DNA of 64,000 nt. Source: Pyrocephalus nanus (lineage: Eukaryota > Chordata > Aves > Passeriformes > Tyrannidae). The DNA lies in the NCBI GenBank assembly GCA_038380795.1, contig CM076267.1, positions 10,771,501 to 10,835,500 on the forward strand, in the 5' to 3' direction. The position numbers and the translations under genes were made by a program. How positions within the stretch are numbered: position 1 is the first letter of the stretch; the number at the start of each line of letters is the position of its first letter. Below the pieces are notes generated by a model. It did not search any database, was not told the DNA's origin, and saw only the letters and a program-made list of their open reading frames with translations. Positions 38,359 to 49,815 of the stretch are shown here, in pieces.

Positions 38359-39695
38359 TGATTGAAAGGGTGAGGGCCTGGGATTTCATCAGGCTCTAGT
38401 AAATATTGGGAGGCAAATAAAAAAGGCAAATCGGGAGCATAACACAGGTGGGATGAACAGCTGATGTGTTGTGACAGGAAAAGTAAATTGCTTGATTTAT
38501 GAAGGGCACAGCGTGGCTTAACTACAGGGGAAAGGCCTGTGGGAAGCAGAAAAAATTTGACAGGGTCATCTTTGTTTTTTCCATTCCCTGACTGCCTGGG
38601 CAGCCCTTCTGGTGCTTCTTTGTAGGGCAGGATGTGTGCAGTGTGCTCTGTGGATGGACAGTACCTTGGGCTAACACCCGATGGCACCACCTGAACCCAC
38701 AGTGCTGCAGCAGCCTGGGAGGGGCTGGAGCCCATGGACAGCACTGCTCTGCCACACAGTTCACCTGCCTGGAGGCAAGGGATTGCATCCCCAGGGAAAG
38801 CACAGCTGCAACCCCAGAGCTGTAAGTCAGAGGCCCTCAGGCTGGACGGCACACGCTGCTAGCTGGGTGCAAACAGCTTGAAGGCAACATGCAGGATTTT
38901 TCCCACCTTTGTGCGGTGCAATCTTTGGCGCAGAGGGTGTGGAGAGCATCTGTGTGGGCTATGCACCCCAGCTGCGTGAGGGAAGGTGGGGGTGCCCACC
39001 ACCACTGCTATCCCCACAGGATACCTCCTGTGACACCTGGGAAAGGCCTGGTGACAAGTGGCTGTGCATGGTGATACTTCCCATTGCAACGAGCAGATTC
39101 TAAGAGCTGATGCCAAGGTTTTGTGAAACTTGAACTAAGGTTTAAAGAAATCTGTTGTGGTATGGGAAGGGGGAGATATTTTCCTTCATCTTGTTCTTTT
39201 CTGTAAAACCACAGCAAGTTTTTCTGCAAGAAGCTGACACAAGTAATTTCTGTAAAATAAAGTACTTTGCAAAAGTAACATTTTATATCATATTCTGAAA
39301 TGGGCATTGCACTTTAAAGCTATGCCTCATTCCAGAATAAAGGCTTTCTGTAGATAAACCTTCTGAGGGAGAACAACCCTAGAAATACTGAAATTGAAAT
39401 GAGCAAAAAAGACAGAAAGGCAAGCTGGGGACTCAAATGAAGCAGAGTGAGAGAGTAGTCCCTGCCACTGGAAGCCTAATGCTTGGTGGGCCATATTCCA
39501 GCGTTTATGCTGAAACTCGTTTGCATTACAAAGTCTCTCAAGTGTAACACAGTGATGGGAGAGAAGCATAACAATCAATAATGCAGTTATGTCTCAGTCT
39601 GCGATAGGTAACTCATCTTCAACTGCAGTTTCATCTTTGTGTGAAGGTGTGCTCACATGTTTTGCTAGCTGGAGGCCCTGTGGGCACATTTCACC

Positions 39696-39950
39696 GAATC
39701 ACAGAATGAGTAAAGTTGGCAGGGACCACAGTGGGTCATTTAGTTCAACCTCCCTACTCAAGCAGGGTCATCCCAGAGCACATGGCACAGATAGTCCAGA
39801 TAGTTGTTGAAAATATGTGGGAGACTCCTCACCCTCTCTGGGCAATCTGTTCCAGTGCATGGTCACCCACACAGTAAAGAAGTTCTTATATATTCAGGTG
39901 GAACTCCCTGGGCATCATTTTCTGCCCTCTGCCTCTTGTCATATTGTCTT
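39696..39950 (-). mobile_element. CR1 LINE, truncated 3' end (avian type)
   Basis: CR1 is the dominant avian non-LTR retrotransposon and is usually 5'-truncated. Read in reverse, the plus strand shows the standard landmarks in order: the GAATCACAGAATG end (from 39695), AGGGACC, TAGTTCAACCTCCC, CAAGCAGGGTCA, CTCTCTGGGCAATCTGTTCC and CACAGTAAAGAAGTTCTT. On the minus strand one frame reads KNFFTVWVTMHWNRLPRE, matching the ORF2 C-terminus. Just upstream (REFHLN) a 2-base deletion shifts the frame, so the copy is dead. Similarity fades to the right of about 39950. The sequence recalls the CR1 subfamilies whose 3' region contains CAAGCAGGGTCA, but I do not assign a subfamily. Confidence 0.93.
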
Positions 39951-42900
39951 ATTTCTACTTCTGTCTCTTGAATTTGCCCTCACTGTTTATTTGCTTGACA
40001 GTCTTGGAACAGTGGATTTAAGGTCTTCTTTTTCAGAATACGGGGTAAGAAAAATAGTGAGAGAAGCGTAGGTAAAATGGAATTTAAGGGATGTTTTCAG
40101 GTCATTTGTTTATGGCTGATTGATTGCCACTGCTCTTGAGAAATAGGGCTACCTGAAGGCATTTTTTACTTATGGGCAACCTCATCACTGCTTAGTTTGT
40201 GGCTTTATTTTACTGCACCTGTCATGCACCCGCCCACACCTCCTCCCACATGCAATCACAGATACAAACTGGTTCTGTTACAGAGACCCAGATTGCATTG
40301 CAAACAAATAGGCTAAAATTACTGTTCAGCATGGTGCAAATAATTTGTAGCTACAGTGCAGTGGTCTATCATTTCAAGTTACTGTAACGTGTGTGTTGCT
40401 GGAGGGGATTTTAATGAGGGAGCACTTAGGCACACCTTTGCTGCCAGCTGGACTTGGATTCTGGATGCCTGATCTGATGGCCTTTTAGCATCACAGAGTG
40501 TGAGAGGACAGAATGGTACCCAGGCAGCTACACCCACATCAGCGTAATTCACCTTTTACAGGAAGAACCCCATTGTCAGACTCTGCAAATATTGTTTCTT
40601 TCCCCCAGTGGAGAGTTAGAGCTGCTGGGAAGTAGGTTGGAAAATGCATGGCAGCCAGTCTGGTTTTATGTATGGTGTGCTCAGATGGTTGTGGGTGATA
40701 GGATTAAACCCAAAGATGCATTACAGAGAAATTAGAGACTGGGATTTCCACTCACACAGATGTCCCACGTTCCTGATGGGTTTCCAAGGTCAACAGATTT
40801 ACTTAACACATTTTCCCAAGACCTAGAAGGAATTATGTGTTGAAAATGTGTTTGCTGTCAGCTGCAAGGTCGAGCTGGCCTAGGGAAAGCTCTAAAACTG
40901 CCATTGCTTGTGATGGACAATGGAATGGGGTTTTTTAGAGCTGACAATATCTTACATTAATTTCTTCTATCACACACAACGCCAACAAAAGATAAAAAGT
41001 ACAACTTTGAGATTTTTGTTAAATGTATCAATATTCAGGGGTCTGGAGAAGATAACTGTTGATTCAGGTTTTTTCTTTGAGTTGTTTTCTAGGTTAAATA
41101 TGGTTCTGTGGTTGACTACTGTGCTATAGTAATAATTTATTAACTATACTGACAGTGGAGACAGGTGATTGATGCTGCCAACTTCTGTTGGATGTCTTGT
41201 AGAGATCTGCAAAAGACTTGTGTTGTTGATGGCTTGCTAATAGGAATAGATTTTCTTTAGACACTATAAAACTTCTAATTAGCTTGTAAATAGATCACTA
41301 CATTTTGAATAAGGGAAGTCTTAAATATTTAAACCAGATTTTATTTCTGGCAATTACTCAGACTCTAAAGATAAATTCCCTTTTGTTAAAGCACAATGAG
41401 GGCCTATTGTTGCTAGTCTTTGTGTAAATATGTACTCACCTGCAGTCAGAGAAAGATGGGCAGGAGAGAACATGGAAAGGGCGAGGTGTTGTGTATAAGG
41501 AGGAAGGGCTAATAGGGGACTCTTCTGGAAGAGAAGTTTCACTTCAGTAATAATTATCCTTGCATTGATGCTTTGCCCTGAATTGACCTCACATTGTCAG
41601 TCATCTCGTTGTAGAATGAATTCTCTTTTTTGTTGTTTTTTTTTTTCTTTTTAATCCTGGAACTTTCATTGAAATCAATAAAAGTTAGTTTTAGAGTTGC
41701 TTTGTGAGAAATGCAGACTAGTTGTTTTCACCAGGATATACCAAGTGTTTCTGCAAGTAGAAAACAGCCACTTCCCCCTCACATCTTTCCCACAAAGAAA
41801 TATAAATTTGGAAAGATTTGATGTTTGGGTTTTTGTTGTTCATTTGTTTGGTTTTTTCTTTTTTTTGAGGTCAGTGTCCAGCAGCATGAATGCAGTGAGT
41901 GGAATTTGTTGTTGTGAAAGACCTTTTTCCTTGTAAACTGCTTCACCAGGTGCAGCCATTGTCCACTGTGGAGTGATCCAGTCTCTCCATAGTCTCCATC
42001 GTTTTCTGTTACATCTGTGAAAGTATCTGCCAACTATTCCACCACTAGTTTAGCAATTTACTTAAAAAAATACATCCTTTGCTCTATCCTGTGTGGGCTA
42101 AGCTATTTTAACTGAGCAGTGCCTTTGCAAAATTTTGCACATTCACAGCTCAGCAGTTCTGACTCTCGTAGGTAACACTGTCACAGACTTGCATGTCTAA
42201 ACAGATGCCTAATTTTTCAGTGGAGTAAATACTGACTCGATCTCTGTTTCAGACAGCTCTTGCTTACTCTAATGCAGAATAATGTAGGGTTAATATTGCT
42301 TGTTTGATTTGAGAATGAAGCAGTTGTTCAAGTTGGGGTGAATAATTCATTTTTCAGAGTTCTTCTAAAGGGTAGATGTTAATATTGTGAAGCTGCAGCT
42401 GATGTTACTAAAGCCATTCATGTTAAGAGAACAAACTGCCATTTGGCATGCTGAAAAATTAACCCAATTTACAGCATGGGTGAAGATGAACTCTCTCTGG
42501 TGAAAGCTATATTTAAACTACCAATGAGATAATTGCATCTTGGCCCTCCAGTGCATCTTATGTAGCACAGATGTGACTGCTTTTTCTTCATAAATGAATA
42601 CACATCTAAAAACTTCTAAAATAATTGTGCTTGTTTTTATAGATTTTGTGCATCTTTAGTGGGAAAGTTTGGAATATAAAAAATAAACAATGTAAAACAC
42701 ACATGCTAAGGATTAAGCTACAAGATAGACAAAGCCAAGCCAGTGGATGCTGTTTGTCCATGAACAAAACTTTGAGAGAATTAGTGCAAGTCCCTTTTCC
42801 AAGCAGGATGAATATCTGTTGTGGGTGCAGCTGCTTATGAGCACGGTTAGTGACTGTACAAGTTAAGCTAAAGGGAACTCTTGTTTTTTCATTTGTATTA

Positions 42901-45063
42901 TTTTACTTGGAAGAGTCAGGCAGTTGCACAGGCAAACCAGGGTCACTTCTGTGTGATGATAAAATAAGGCCTATGGTATTTGTGTCTTGTTCAATATAAT
43001 TTTAAATTTATCTGTTTATATCAGTGGCAGGACCTCACAGCAATTGCCACTCCTGCAGTTGAGCTGTGCTTTCCTGAGCAAACAAATTACCCACCAAAAC
43101 AATGTCTTTGTGTTTCTAATAGAACTGGAACAAACACATCTCTTTTGTTCCCTTGTTTGTGCATGATCTGTGTAGAAGATGACAGTGCAGAGCAGGGAAT
43201 GGCTTTCATCTGCTAAAATCCCTTCACCCACCAGGCTACAGGAAGATCCTGGAAGCAACAACCAGCCTGTCTATCCTTTTGGCCTCCCTGCTGCCCTGCC
43301 TTTCTCTGATTTGGGGTAAATAGCAGCCCAGGTTTGATGTCTTGTGCCAGGTTAGAGCCATGGGAAGGAAGTTGAACCTTGTGTCATGGTGTCACCACAC
43401 CGGATCTGCCCAGCTCAGCATCCCCAAGGGAATTGGTATTTGTTTACTGTAATGAGTTTTTTCTGTCACCTTTCTTTCCTCAACTGTTTGGTCTCACAGC
43501 TGCTCTTCCATGGGTGTTGGTAAACTTGGTGGCTCCCAGAGGAGTTATAATACTTATTCAGTTACAGAATTTGAGCATGTTAAATAAACAGATTATCTTC
43601 CATGCAGAGAACAGCCCTGTTGGCTTAAGCAACCTGAATTGCAAGGGGAAAAAAAAGTGCTCTGTTCTTATAACAGTATCCCATCCTCCCTCCAATGTGT
43701 CAGTCAAAGAGCACTTTCTGCACTCTTCATACCTGCAAATGTGTGTTGTTTTGTCAGCACTTGCAAGTGGTATTTGTGAAAAGGGTTTTGTGGCATGTCA
43801 CGTATTTACAATTACAAAATGTCACACATCTAAGGCCTCCTGAGAGAGCTTGGCGTAGCTGTGATGCATTAAGATACTCTTGATCTCCACTTGGTGCAAC
43901 TACACAGTAGCTCTTACATCACATGTGCCTAATTAAATGCTGATTTGTTTTCTTTGTAAGTAGACAGGTAAAATTAAACAGAAACTGTCGATGAACTTCT
44001 TGAGCTCAAAAATATGATGAAAATGCAGCTTTTGAGATGGAGCTGTTGAACTCATCCACAAATGTGTTCAGGTTTGTCTAAGAAGAACAGCATGAGAGGA
44101 GATGTAAATTGGATTTTCTGTTTTGTTTTGAAGTGGTGTCTTTAAATTGGCCTGGATCTTAAAAAGAAATCTGGATATTTGAAGCTAATAATAATAATAA
44201 AGCTATCCCTTTATGAACTTGAACAAAAAGAAACAAAAATAACATCTTTGAGTACGATTTTTGATTATTTGGTTACAGCTTTTTCAAAAAAGGAGAAGTC
44301 TTTGATTCATGCAGCTCCATACATAAGTGAATGGTTGAATGTCCAGGGAGGTTGTCTCCCAAACTGTAAAGCAGAGGAGGCTGGTTTTGGAAAAAGAGTT
44401 GTTCTCTAAGTTTTTTTTATTAAAGAAGGAACGAACACAAGGGCAAAGCTGCATGAGAAAAGTCACACCACAAGTTGGTGACAGAACTGAACATGTTGTG
44501 CATTTGAGTGTCTTGATCACTGCTCAACTCAGCTCTGCAGTAGAGGGAAACACCTCTCTGTGGCTGACAGACTGAGCAGAACTCACCTTCGTGCCTGTGC
44601 CAGGCTTTAGTAGAAGGGTTGTGTTAAGGCTCGCTCCTCATGCTCTGGTAACACCCCTGCCTCCTCTAGGCCAGGGTTCATGGACAGTCATTGCTGCAAA
44701 GCTGAGTTTTATAGCAGTGTTGACTGGTTATGGGCTCTCAGTGCTAGTCACTGTTTGCAGGTTAGGGACACCATGGTGTCTCCATTAAATATTATATTGA
44801 CCTCAGTTATGGGAAAATGAGATTTCCAAGGCTCCAAGTGCTAGTTCTGAGACTTGCCATTCAGTGAGATGTTGGTGGAGATTTACACTGTGGAGAGTGC
44901 TTTGCAGTTCTTGGCTGTCTATCTGTGGGAAATACCAGATCCTTGAAGCTTCAAGCAGATGGTCCACCCAAGCATGGGAACTGATCTAATAAATAGGGGG
45001 TAAATATATTTATAGTGGAGTGAGTTGCTGGATAGATTTGGTGGCTGGATACCAGAACTCTTC
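39951..45063. other. non-coding DNA, nothing recognised
   Basis: Unique sequence with an 11-T run (41636-41646), T/G-rich low complexity (about 41815-41870) and a short (AAT)n (about 44186-44200). The frame at 43379-43843 (+, 154 codons) has no recognisable similarity. A 14-bp palindrome is listed separately. Confidence 0.65.
44942..44955. repeat. 14-bp perfect palindrome CTTGAAGCTTCAAG
   Basis: Self-complementary 14-mer centred on AAGCTT. It contains GAAGCTTC, the nGAAnnTTCn arrangement of heat-shock-factor half-sites, but only two pentamers, so function is doubtful. Confidence 0.6.
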
Positions 45064-45220
45064 TTTGACCTTGTGAGTGCCACTTTAACTGCTGTGTGCC
45101 CATAAAGTAGGAATAATTGCTCTGTGCCCATAAAATGAGTATCTCACAAGGCTAATTAATGTTAGTAAAGTGCTCTGAGGCCCAGACATAAAAGGGGTCA
45201 TAGACTATTGGTGCTAAATC
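45064..45220 (+). mobile_element. ancient MIR/CORE-type SINE copy
   Basis: Word order follows MIR-like SINEs mobilised by L2/CR1-type LINEs: TTTGACCTTGTGAGTGCCACTTTAAC, GCTGTGTGCCC.TAAAGTAGGAATAAT, TATCTCACAAGGC, TTAATGTTAGTAAAGTGCTC, and a tail like the 'aaagcgctttgag...' 3' end. The central part carries an internal 28-bp-period duplication, with TGTGCCCATAAA at 45095-45106 and 45123-45134. Such elements are rare and very old in birds. The family assignment is from memory of the consensus. Confidence 0.6.
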
Positions 45221-45760
45221 TGACTTTTATTTGTTGATAACGTAACTTCCCTCAATTATTGCATTCCTGTCTTATTGTCTAGGATCGGACTGTTTCTTGC
45301 TTAGTAATTGGTGCGTTTGTAGGTCTGGAGATCAATTGGTCATCAGCTGTATATCACTACAGTTAGTGATACTGAACAGTCATTTTCTGTAAGGATTCCC
45401 TGAAATTGCTTTCTTTTTGAATTTGAGTTGTCCATGCACTTCATTGCAATTTGGTGGGAAAAGTCTTGAAAAGAGTTTCACTGTGATGAATAACTGGAAG
45501 CATAGGCCATCTCTTGTCCCTCTTCAGTTGGCCTAATCAAATGTGTGATGTACAGTCCTAAATGAACTGGATTCAGCGTGCCATGCATAACCTCTCCAAG
45601 CATTTCCAAGCTTCCAGGTAAACCATGCTTGTTACAAATAGGACTTGTGTGTTTAAAGCAGAAGGTTGTATGGATTCAAATACTTCACTGGTTCTTTCTG
45701 TAATACATTGTGGTCAGAGGACAGCTGCTGTTCCTAAATGCTGTCAATTTTCCCTAGTGA
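45221..45760. other. non-coding DNA, nothing recognised
   Basis: Unique AT-rich spacer between two ancient transposon remnants. No ORF or motif of note. Confidence 0.7.
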
Positions 45761-45900
45761 TATCATCATCATCAATTGCCAGGCTTCGCGAATGAAGATT
45801 TGAGAGGGGCTCTACCCACGCTTGCTACAAGCATGCTGATGGCTAAAAAGGCCAATGCGAGATAGACAAGTCCGGTTGCAGAAGGTGCAGCAGAAAGACT
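45761..45900 (-). mobile_element. 3' end of an ancient non-CR1 LINE with C2HC zinc-finger codons
   Basis: On the minus strand the last codons (about 45889 down to 45815) read a complete finger of form C-x2-C-x12-H-x3-C, containing CNRTC, SRIGLFSH and AC. They are followed by SKRG and a TAG stop (45812-45814). The presumed 3' UTR contains CTTCATTCGCGAAGCCTGG and ends in (GAT)n at 45761-45771. A zinc finger with a C-x2-C...SRIGL-x-SH signature just before the stop, and a short simple-repeat tail, are traits of several endonuclease/reverse-transcriptase LINE families in vertebrates. Sequence upstream (45900-46050) is decayed. Six CpGs are kept in 140 bases, unusual for a dead ancient copy. I do not name the family. 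Confidence 0.6.
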
Positions 45901-48289
45901 CCCCAGGTGATATTGGCAAGATGCGATTCTTTCTGCCTAGTGGTCTAGAGATTCAAAAAATTATTCACATTATTATGGTGATGGTCAGTTGAGAAAGTTT
46001 CAGGCTCCTTTGCAAGAACAAGGTTGGAATGTGTAAAAAGGCCTATGCAGCTTCATTTCCTTAGCTAACATGCCTTCATTTCCTTTGGAAAAGCTATGGC
46101 TGTGGTGTCCTTAGATTGAAGTTAGATGGTTAAAATATAAACCACTTTCCTGGAGCTTTTCCCCTCACTTGGTACATAGCTCTGTCTCTGTTGTACCTGT
46201 GTATCCCAGCCAGTAGTATCAAGAATTCAGTAGTTCAAAGTGCTGCTTTTTTTCCATGGCTGTCTTCATCAGCTCTGTCAGGCCTCTACACACATCGTTC
46301 CCAGCTTCAGGGGGTAGCCAGGGACTCAGGATCTGAAGGTTGATGTACGTCAGTGGTGCCAAAACAAGCAAAGTCCCCCAAACCCACAAACCCGAAACGC
46401 TAGAGTTGTTTATGTAACAGGATGGTGGGCTCTGGCAGCTTCCATCCGTGGCCAGGAGATGATATGCTTCCCTCCCTCCCCTTTGGAAGAGAAAACCATC
46501 AGGTTTGTGTTGTCCACAGCTGAGCCACAGAGAGGCTGAAATGACTCCCATGAAAGGAAGTATCAGGCAAAGCAAGGAATCAGGCCCAGCTATTCCAAAG
46601 ATCAGACTAGAGTCAACTGATGTGTTTCTGATCATTTCCTTGGACTATGAAGCAACAGCTCAACCAATGTCTTGCTTGCGCTTGGGAACTTTGCACCATG
46701 ACCTTTTCTTTGCTTTAGCATCATGTTTTCAGTGTTTTCATGAGTAAAGTAATCAGTGATGCTGGCTTACAGATGCTGTAAAATATTTTGCAGTGTATGT
46801 ACCTAATGTTTCATGACCTCAGCCTACAGAGGAATTAGGTCTTACAAATTAGACTCTCAGTTATCCCTTGTATGCAACTTTGGTAAGAACAGCCCCTGAG
46901 AACGAGCTCTACACCATTAACAGGCTGAGTATGGACATGTACTTCCTACCTGTAGAAAAACTGTGCATGCTGTTGTGTCTGAGTATCATCTTCCTCTGGA
47001 GGCTGTGACTGCCCAGACACTCCTCTTTGCATCCAAAGTCTGCAGGTGTTGATGGAGGGGTGTGTGCAATCATCCCTTCACAGACCTTTTCCTCCAGGCA
47101 GAAGAACCAGAGAAGGTGGAGTCGGGGTTAGGCTGCCCCTCTTACATGCAGTGGCTCTCGCAGCCACAGTGGAGCTGAAGTCATCTCTAAGTAGGAAACA
47201 AGGTAGTAGGAAACATTTCCGTGTTTCTGCTAGAACTTTTCACTTCACAGAGATGAGAACAAGATGTGGAGTGGACAAAGGGGAGTTATTCTGTCGCATA
47301 ATATTGAGGGGACTCACCTGGCCCAAGGGAACATAGGATCCTTGTCCCTTTTTTCAGGATTTTAGGTTTTCAGCTAAAATTTCATTTCTAGCATTTGCTT
47401 GTCATCCTCACTCTCACTGGAGGCAACATGCTGATTACACACTCCAAAATCATTCCTTTCCCACCACCAAACACTGTGCTGTGTGTTGTGGGATCTCACA
47501 GTTATTTCAGAGTGCTGAGCCGCACTTTGCTGTGCAGCATTTTAGGATGGGGAGTGAAGATGAATACCCTATCCTGTTAAAGCTGTAGGGTGGTGGGATG
47601 ACATCAGTGAGAAGTGAACACCTGGAATGCTCCTTAGTCAGGAGGATCTGCTTTAGGACTCCTCTGACATCTTTGCCAATAAAGATGTTACCTAAAGATG
47701 TAGATGTGTTCACTGTAGCATCTATTTCCCCCTTACCTTCATCTCCATTATTTTGCTGAGACCACATTTATATTGTGAGAACTTTCAGTGTTAACATTGG
47801 TCAAGATCAATGTTAAGTTCAACTGCCTCATGTATTACAGCTTACTTTAGGGACTTGCTTTAGAAGCCGACCGTGTTAATTCTTTTGAATCTGAATCTTG
47901 AATTTAAGATCTATGCTTTCATGGTACGTAACATTTTCTTTTGTTTAACATTTTTCTTTGTATATATTTTCCCCCCGCAAATGTTTTGTGGAACACACAC
48001 AAGAATAGGGCCTTGTACGTCCTATTTTGGAAGAAGCAGCTGAGAGAAGTGGAGTGGACATTTTTCAAAAAGTGAAAACTCTTACAAAGTTGTAAAAAGT
48101 TTAGTGCAAATTGCTCTCACTTCAAATCTGTCCACCTACCTGAATCTCATCTTCCCTGTTCTTTTGAAAATGCAGAGGAGGAACAAATCTCACTTTGATG
48201 AAATTGCTTCATCTTGTTCCTTAACCACCTGAATAACTCAATATGCTAAAACTATGCGAGGGAAACATTAAAGCAGAAACAGAAGAAGA
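45901..48289. other. non-coding DNA, nothing recognised
   Basis: The first 150 bases may be decayed LINE ORF. The rest is unique. The open frame at 46219-46635 (-) has two hydrophobic stretches but no recognised family and weak codon character, so I leave it uncalled. The frame at 47046-47336 (+) is also unsupported. Confidence 0.65.
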
Positions 48290-48830
48290 ACTCAAGAAGT
48301 TGACAGTGATTTGTGTTGCCTTATGCATATGCATTTCTTCATAGCCCTTGAATTATTGATTAGCTATTATTTCAGTAATTGATTTTTCTGCAAATTTGCA
48401 CTGCCCTTATAGAAAGCTGCAAGAATGAAAATGTTCATTTGTACTGTTGAAACGATCCAGTGTGTCTTTAATGGCTTTTATGAGGTGATCCTGCCCTTTT
48501 ATGGCGCCGCTGATCTATGGAAATCCAGTGCAGTTGATTTAGTTTATACTGCTATATGTGAGAGAAGATGGGGCCTTTCATTGCTTTGATGCATTTCTCT
48601 TCCTCCAAGCAATAACTCTTGTGCATTTAGCAAGATGTATTTCTTGTGTGTTTAAACGGGGAAGGATTGTTGGAGTGTTGTATAAAGCCTTTGTCATGGA
48701 TGTGAAATTTCGCACAGCAGTAGGTTCAGCTGAGTGGCTTTTAAGTCATGTAGCAGTTACCAGATTAAAGACAATCCAAAAGTATGAAGTATAGGTAATC
48801 ACATTACTTTAAATAATTTCTGTTTGTAAT
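48290..48830. promoter_or_regulatory. candidate enhancer with POU-dimer MORE palindrome
   Basis: The perfect 12-bp palindrome ATGCATATGCAT (48324-48335) is the exact MORE consensus, a known site for POU-factor homodimers (Oct/Brn class). Within 60 bases follow GAATTATTGATTAGC and CAGTAATTGATTT, homeodomain-like cores. Retained CpGs include GGCGCCGC (about 48504-48511), AACGATCC and TTTCGCAC. The spacing and lack of transposon signatures fit a conserved developmental enhancer. It lies directly left of the ancient CR1. Activity is inferred only from motifs. Confidence 0.4.
48324..48335. promoter_or_regulatory. MORE element ATGCATATGCAT
   Basis: Exact match to the 'more palindromic Oct-factor recognition element', bound cooperatively by POU-domain dimers. 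A random 12-mer match is expected far less than once in 64 kb, although AT-rich palindromes are commoner than random. Confidence 0.7.
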
Positions 48831-48929
48831 ATTTCTGGTAATTTCTGTTATAGGGGAGGAATTAAATTTGGATAATAATAAGTGTCAGATTATCAAAGAC
48901 AAATTAGTCTGGTTCAGAAGAGCATCAAA

Positions 48930-49815
48930 ACAGCTATACTGGGCCAGAGAAAAGACCTTCTCTGAGTCAGACCAGAGCTCAGTCCTTTACTTTCTTTTTC
49001 CAAAGCATCTGCTACTGGCTGGTGTAGAGCAGCAGCAGGAGCAGTATTCCTTCCCAGCTTCTGGCAGCTGGCCTTTGGCTACTGCTTGAGCCAGAGGTTC
49101 TATCTGCATCATTGTATTTAATAGCCCATGATGGACCTTTCTTCCATGAATTTCACTAATTGCTTTTCTTTTAATGCAATTATGCTTTTAGTTTTCATAA
49201 CATCTTGTGGCAATAAGCTCTGCAACTGAATTATGTAGTGTATCATAAAAAAAATAAAATTGACCCCTCTTGCTTTAAGCCAGCTGTTCAACCATTTCAT
49301 TTGGTGCCCCCTATTTCTGGCATCATGAGAACAATTATTCCTGCTCACTATCTCTGTGCTATTCTTGATACCAGACCATAATCATGTCCTTCTCCACAGT
49401 GTTCTCTCTTGCAGGCTGCAAAGTCCTCATGAGGATAATCTTGTCCTGTAAAGAAACTCTTTTGAATCTCTGCTATTTATGTCTTCCTTCTCCCTGTCTT
49501 TTTCTCATTATCCCAAATCCATTTCAGACCCATGTGCAGTATTGAAGATGTGAACAAAATTCAGTTTGTATGCAGAGGGATGATGTTCCTGTTTCTTTTG
49601 TAGTCATCTCTGACACTGTTTTCCTTTACCATCTCTAAGCATTCAAGTTGTTGCTTTCAGAGAGCTCCACGTTGTTGTTTCAAGGTCTCTCTCCTGAGTA
49701 ATAACGGGTAATTTAGATCACATAACTGTGTAGGCACAAGTTCTATGGGTTTTACCACATATAGCCCATTGCATTTACTGCCACTGTATTTCCCAGTATC
49801 CCAAAGCAGCTTCCT
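48930..49815 (-). mobile_element. ancient CR1 LINE 3' portion (about 0.9 kb)
   Basis: In reverse reading the plus strand follows the old CR1 consensus known from turtles, crocodilians and birds. The landmarks, in order, are CTATACTGGGCCAGA, CCCAGCTTCTGGCAG, GATGGACCTTTCTTCCATGAATTT, AACATCTTGTGGCAATAAG, TTTCATTTGGTGCCCCCTA, AATCATGTCCTTCTCC, GTGCAGTATTGAAGATGTG, TTTCAGAGAGCTCCA and CATTGCATTTACTGCCA. The minus strand near 49180-49250 still shows a decayed ORF2 end (HYIIQLQSLLPQDVMKTK). Divergence is high and indels are many, so it is far older than the CR1 at 39696. Confidence 0.85.

Larger units (their letters stand above)
33781..39695. other. non-coding DNA with small local repeats
   Basis: No gene recognised. 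Contents are an 11-A run (34367-34377), a 40-bp-period duplication (34699-34768), a small inverted repeat (37096-37122) and a (GGA)n-like tract (38344-38358). From about 38520 to 39070 the sequence is GC-richer. The longest open frame of the window (38244-38852, minus, 202 codons) lies across that patch, but it has no recognisable domain and competing frames overlap on both strands. Confidence 0.65.

Noticed and set aside
38244..38852. Longest open frame, 202 codons on the minus strand
   Set aside because: No recognisable domain, low-complexity Ser/Pro/Leu-rich composition, and overlapping open frames on both strands in a GC-richer patch. Most likely chance.
46219..46635. 138-codon minus-strand frame with hydrophobic segments, possible membrane protein
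   Set aside because: No family resemblance. Hydrophobic stretches arise readily from T-rich DNA, and no splice context or conservation can be shown.
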